A stretch of DNA of 52,823 nt from CAZGCA01 sp964524145 (GTDB lineage Bacteria > Hydrogenedentota > CAZGCA01). The stretch spans positions 1 to 52,823 of the forward strand of contig CAZGCA010000038.1 in assembly GCA_964524145.1 (NCBI GenBank), given 5' to 3'. The translations under genes and the position numbers were made by a program. Below are positions 50,195 through 52,823 of this stretch, in pieces. The notes below the pieces were generated by a model. That model saw only the letters and a list, made by a program, of their open reading frames with translations. It had not been told where the DNA came from and made no database searches. Position 1 is the stretch's first letter. Each line of letters begins with the position of its first letter.

Positions 50195-52823
50195 ATGAGC
50201 ATATTTAGCCTTTCTCTCACTAACACTAAAAGACTCGCTATAACTCTTTTCCTGTTGACCGGAATTGCGCTCCAAGCTCTGCCGGCGATGAATGCTATAG
50301 GTCAACAATCTCCATCTCCAGACGATACGCCATTGGTGCGTCCAGAGCAGACCGTGGAAGAGCAGCAAAGGAAGGTCGAGGAGCCCAAGACTCATGAGAA
50401 AGTCATATCGGTGGACGCCGAGACTATGCCTTCGTATGCTGTAGAGTATGCGAAAGTTGAACCATATTATATTCTGGAAAGCGTGGATCCAGAAATTGTA
50501 ATAAGTCTTGAACCCCTTGATGTTGAAGAGCTCCTGGCTGAGGACTTAGCAGACGCATCGCATGAAAAGGGGCGTCGGCGCATAGGCGTCGTGAGAGACC
50601 TTCCAACAACTGCGGGGGTTGGCGTGGCTGAAGGAGAACGTCTGCAGGCAGTCAAGCTTGCGAAAGGTGGAAAACTTTGGACAATGGCCGTTTATTCTCC
50701 CGATGCGCTGGCTATGCGTTTGGCGCTTGAAGATGTTGAGTTGCCTGATGGTTCATTCTTTGCCGTATTCAACATGGACGACCCTTATGAATCGCATGGT
50801 CCGATTTCAAAAGAAGCGTTCGAGAAAGATCCGGTATTGTGGACCCCGACTGTCTACTCTTCTTTTGTCGGATTGGAATGCTATGTACCTGCCGGCGTCG
50901 ATCCCGATGAGGTGCGTTTCCAGGTAACCAAGATCAGTCACGCTTACGCGAGACTGGCGGTCGCTGGACCTAAAGAAGGCGCTTGTCATAGGGACGTGTC
51001 ATGCGAGCCGGCCTGGGCCTCAGAAGCGGATAGTGTAGCACTGATCGAATTCATCAAGGGCTTGTACTGGTGGACGTGCACGGGCTGTCTCCTGACTGAT
51101 ATGGACACCTCAACGTACATACCCTATTTCATGACTGCCGACCACTGCATTGGTAATCAGACGGTAGCATCGACAATTGAGTTCTACTGGTTTTACCAGA
51201 CGAGCTTCTGCAACGGCTCCCCCCCTCCTGTTTCGTCGGTGCCACGAACCACGGGTGGTGCGGACAGATTAATTGGGAGAAGCTACCCCACCGGAACCGA
51301 TTTCGCCTTTCTCAAAATCCGAAACAGTGTGCCGCCGGGTGTCGAGTTTGCCGGTTGGACCACTGACAGTCCCAGCGTTTTCGAAACGCTGACCTCTATT
51401 CACCATCCGGACGGTTCTCACAAACGGATCAGTTTTGGCGACCTAAGCAGTTCCACCACCAATTACTGGAAAATTGTCTGGGATGTCGGCACTACAGAAG
51501 AAGGAAGTAGCGGGGGACCACTGTTTGACGCGTCGCACAAGTTCATCGGTCAATTGTATGCAGGTACTGCTTCTTGTGAAAACCCGTTCGGCTATGATCT
51601 ATACGGTCGTTTCAATGTCACTTATCCACTCGTCGAACCGTGGATTGACCCTCCGTATATTGCACTTTGGGATGCGTTGGACAACAGTTCAACGACGTGG
51701 ACGACTTCCGGGGACGCCGACTGGTTTGGCCAGATAAGCACCTACTGCTATGACGAGGACGCAGCACAGAGCGGTGACGTTAATGATTATGAATACAGTC
51801 GGTTGCGGACTGAAGTAACCGGACCTCTTACTGTAAAGTTCTACTGGAAAGTTTCGTCTGAAGACGACTATGACTGGTTAAGCTTCTATATTGACGACGT
51901 GATGCAAGACGAGATCTCCGGCAACGTCGACTGGCAACTGAAAACGTATGAGATATCGGCGGGAACACACTCTCTCGAGTGGAGATACGAGAAAGACTAT
52001 AGTGTCAGTAGTCTTCATGACTGTGGCTGGGTAGACCGTGTTCAGTTGCAGCAGCCACCGGCGATTTCGAGGTCGCCGTCCAGTCTCACCTTGAGGTGTC
52101 TGGAAGGGGGAAACGCTGCGGACGAGCCATTCCAAGTATGGAACTCCGGTGATGGGACGTTGAGCTACACGGTGTCTGAGAACGTCTCGTGGATATCTTC
52201 GATATCGCCGGACAGCGGCAGCTCCACTGGGAATCACAATTACCATACAGTCATATTCGACACGGCCAGTTTGGACGCCGATACGGCCGATGATCCTTAT
52301 GAGACTGACATCAGCATAGAAGATTCCGGCGCCGTTAATTCGCCACAGACCATTCACGTCACAATAGACGTTGAAGTACCGGTGACCGTGCCGGATGTGA
52401 TAGGGATGGAGCAGTCGGCGGCCGAGTCGGCGATTGTTGCGGCAGGTCTCGTGGTTGGTGATGTGACAGAAGAGCACAGTTGTACAGTGCCCGCGGGGCA
52501 TGTTACCGGGCAGACCCCGGACGGCGAGACGGATGTGCTCCCCGAATCAGCGGTAGACCTCGCCGTGTCGCTCGGACCGGTGCTCGTGCCAGACGTGGTG
52601 GGACTGGAGCAGTCGGCGGCTGAGCCGGCGATTATCGCGGCAGGTCTCGTGGTTGGTGATGTGACAGAAGAGCACAGTTGTACAGTAGTGGATGCCGGGC
52701 ATGTTATCAACGAGAGTCCACAAGCCGGGACCGAGGTGGAGGAAGGTTCTGCAGTGGACTTGGTGGTGTCGCTCGGACCGATATTCGTGCCAGACGTGGT
52801 GGGACTGGAGCAGTCGGCGGCTG
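50195..52823 (+). CDS. Secreted trypsin-like serine protease with PASTA-type repeats (3' partial)
   Basis: At least 876 codons, open to the right edge. It has a signal-type N-terminus (KRLAITLFLLTGIALQALPA), a pro-region of about 240 residues, and a trypsin-fold protease domain. The triad can be read as His317 in TADHCIG, Asp369 in GTDFAFLKI and Ser439 in GSSGGPLFD, with paired cysteines as in lysyl-endopeptidase-like enzymes. A beta-rich domain follows (STTWTTSGDADWFGQ...WVDRVQL), then a BACON-like domain (SRSPSSLTLRC...VSWISS). PASTA-type repeats begin at residue 732 (VPDVIGMEQSAAE). The ATG has GGGGAGA about 8 bases upstream. Base composition looks more A/T-rich than its neighbours. Confidence 0.85.
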   Translation, partial: MSIFSLSLTNTKRLAITLFLLTGIALQALPAMNAIGQQSPSPDDTPLVRPEQTVEEQQRKVEEPKTHEKVISVDAETMPSYAVEYAKVEPYYILESVDPEIVISLEPLDVEELLAEDLADASHEKGRRRIGVVRDLPTTAGVGVAEGERLQAVKLAKGGKLWTMAVYSPDALAMRLALEDVELPDGSFFAVFNMDDPYESHGPISKEAFEKDPVLWTPTVYSSFVGLECYVPAGVDPDEVRFQVTKISHAYARLAVAGPKEGACHRDVSCEPAWASEADSVALIEFIKGLYWWTCTGCLLTDMDTSTYIPYFMTADHCIGNQTVASTIEFYWFYQTSFCNGSPPPVSSVPRTTGGADRLIGRSYPTGTDFAFLKIRNSVPPGVEFAGWTTDSPSVFETLTSIHHPDGSHKRISFGDLSSSTTNYWKIVWDVGTTEEGSSGGPLFDASHKFIGQLYAGTASCENPFGYDLYGRFNVTYPLVEPWIDPPYIALWDALDNSSTTWTTSGDADWFGQISTYCYDEDAAQSGDVNDYEYSRLRTEVTGPLTVKFYWKVSSEDDYDWLSFYIDDVMQDEISGNVDWQLKTYEISAGTHSLEWRYEKDYSVSSLHDCGWVDRVQLQQPPAISRSPSSLTLRCLEGGNAADEPFQVWNSGDGTLSYTVSENVSWISSISPDSGSSTGNHNYHTVIFDTASLDADTADDPYETDISIEDSGAVNSPQTIHVTIDVEVPVTVPDVIGMEQSAAESAIVAAGLVVGDVTEEHSCTVPAGHVTGQTPDGETDVLPESAVDLAVSLGPVLVPDVVGLEQSAAEPAIIAAGLVVGDVTEEHSCTVVDAGHVINESPQAGTEVEEGSAVDLVVSLGPIFVPDVVGLEQSAA
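52388..52823 (+). repeat. Tandem PASTA-coding repeats, nearly identical in DNA
   Basis: Repeats begin at 52388, 52586 and 52787 (the last cut by the window edge), with periods of 198 and 201 bases. Each encodes VPDVxGxEQSAAExAIxAAGLVVGDVTEEHSCTV, then a variable part ending in VSLGP. An ~80-base block, from the shared EQSAAE codons through HSCTV, differs at only a few positions between copies 1 and 2. This indicates recent duplication or gene conversion. Confidence 0.8.

Noticed and set aside
1..52823. tRNA, rRNA, CRISPR array, insertion sequence or prophage
   Set aside because: Gaps between genes are short and were scanned by eye; nothing with cloverleaf, direct-repeat/spacer or transposase character was found, apart from the weak motif noted near 50.0 kb.
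50195..52823. PASTA repeats as evidence for a serine/threonine kinase or penicillin-binding protein
   Set aside because: The N-terminal part has a signal peptide and a trypsin-type triad, with no kinase or transpeptidase motifs.

Overview
The window looks like a chromosomal segment of a bacterium with moderately high G+C. About forty genes run without interruption on the minus strand from about 49.7 kb down to 0.4 kb. One plus-strand gene starts at 50.2 kb and runs off the right edge. Most genes are core housekeeping genes, packed tightly, with many ATGA/GTGA stop-start overlaps and frequent GTG or TTG starts. Several features fit a Gram-negative or deep-branching environmental lineage better than a classical Firmicute: a SurA-like periplasmic PPIase, a LysM lipoprotein candidate, an RseP-type protease, and HprK/HPr next to RapZ and long HPF. 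A complete bacillithiol pathway (bshA, bshB, bshC) is also present. A PVC/FCB-associated or candidate phylum is possible, but no marker here settles the taxonomy. I see no rRNA, tRNA, CRISPR array, insertion sequence or prophage gene.

Layout, in the direction of transcription (right to left). (1) xseA-xseB-ispA-dxs (49.7-45.2 kb): exonuclease VII and isoprenoid precursor synthesis, behind a good sigma70-like promoter. (2) An ASKHA/2Fe-2S activator-type protein, mfd, a SurA-like PPIase, a membrane protein, enolase and an FtsB-like protein (45.0-36.4 kb). (3) A LysM lipoprotein candidate with its own promoter and a downstream hairpin terminator. (4) phoH - 7TM-HD phosphodiesterase - ybeY - two CNNM/CorC proteins - DUF502 protein - radical SAM/SPASM protein (35.6-27.4 kb). 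(5) hpf-hprK-rapZ-GH57-ptsH-ptsI (27.1-20.5 kb), a regulatory phosphotransfer cluster with a maltodextrin enzyme inside it and its own promoter. (6) dxr-rseP-ispG-proS-valS-pyk (20.5-10.8 kb). (7) methyltransferase-bshC-bshB-bshA-MFS-bioB-bioF-bioD-bioA (10.8-1.2 kb), which joins bacillithiol and biotin synthesis in one run. (8) A signal-peptide-bearing SagB-type nitroreductase with its own promoter and a palindrome (1.1-0.4 kb). The first 386 bases hold no gene I can support.

Functional links. Four MEP/isoprenoid genes (dxs, ispA, dxr, ispG) lie in two clusters. HPr carries both the EI-target histidine and the HprK-target serine, but no sugar-specific EII component is encoded here, which suggests a regulatory role. 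The phoH-PgpH-YbeY neighbourhood matches the widespread RNA-metabolism/c-di-AMP synteny. The plus-strand gene at the right edge encodes a secreted trypsin-like protease with C-terminal PASTA-type repeats that are nearly identical at the DNA level; its 3' end is outside the window.

The most unusual points are the bacillithiol-biotin supra-operon, the GH57 enzyme embedded in the HprK/HPr/EI cluster, a hexanucleotide repeat at the phoH/pgpH overlap that also contains the phoH stop codon, the protease-PASTA architecture, and an unannotated 40-codon frame beside the radical SAM gene. All functional calls come from reading the sequences by eye; no database search was run.
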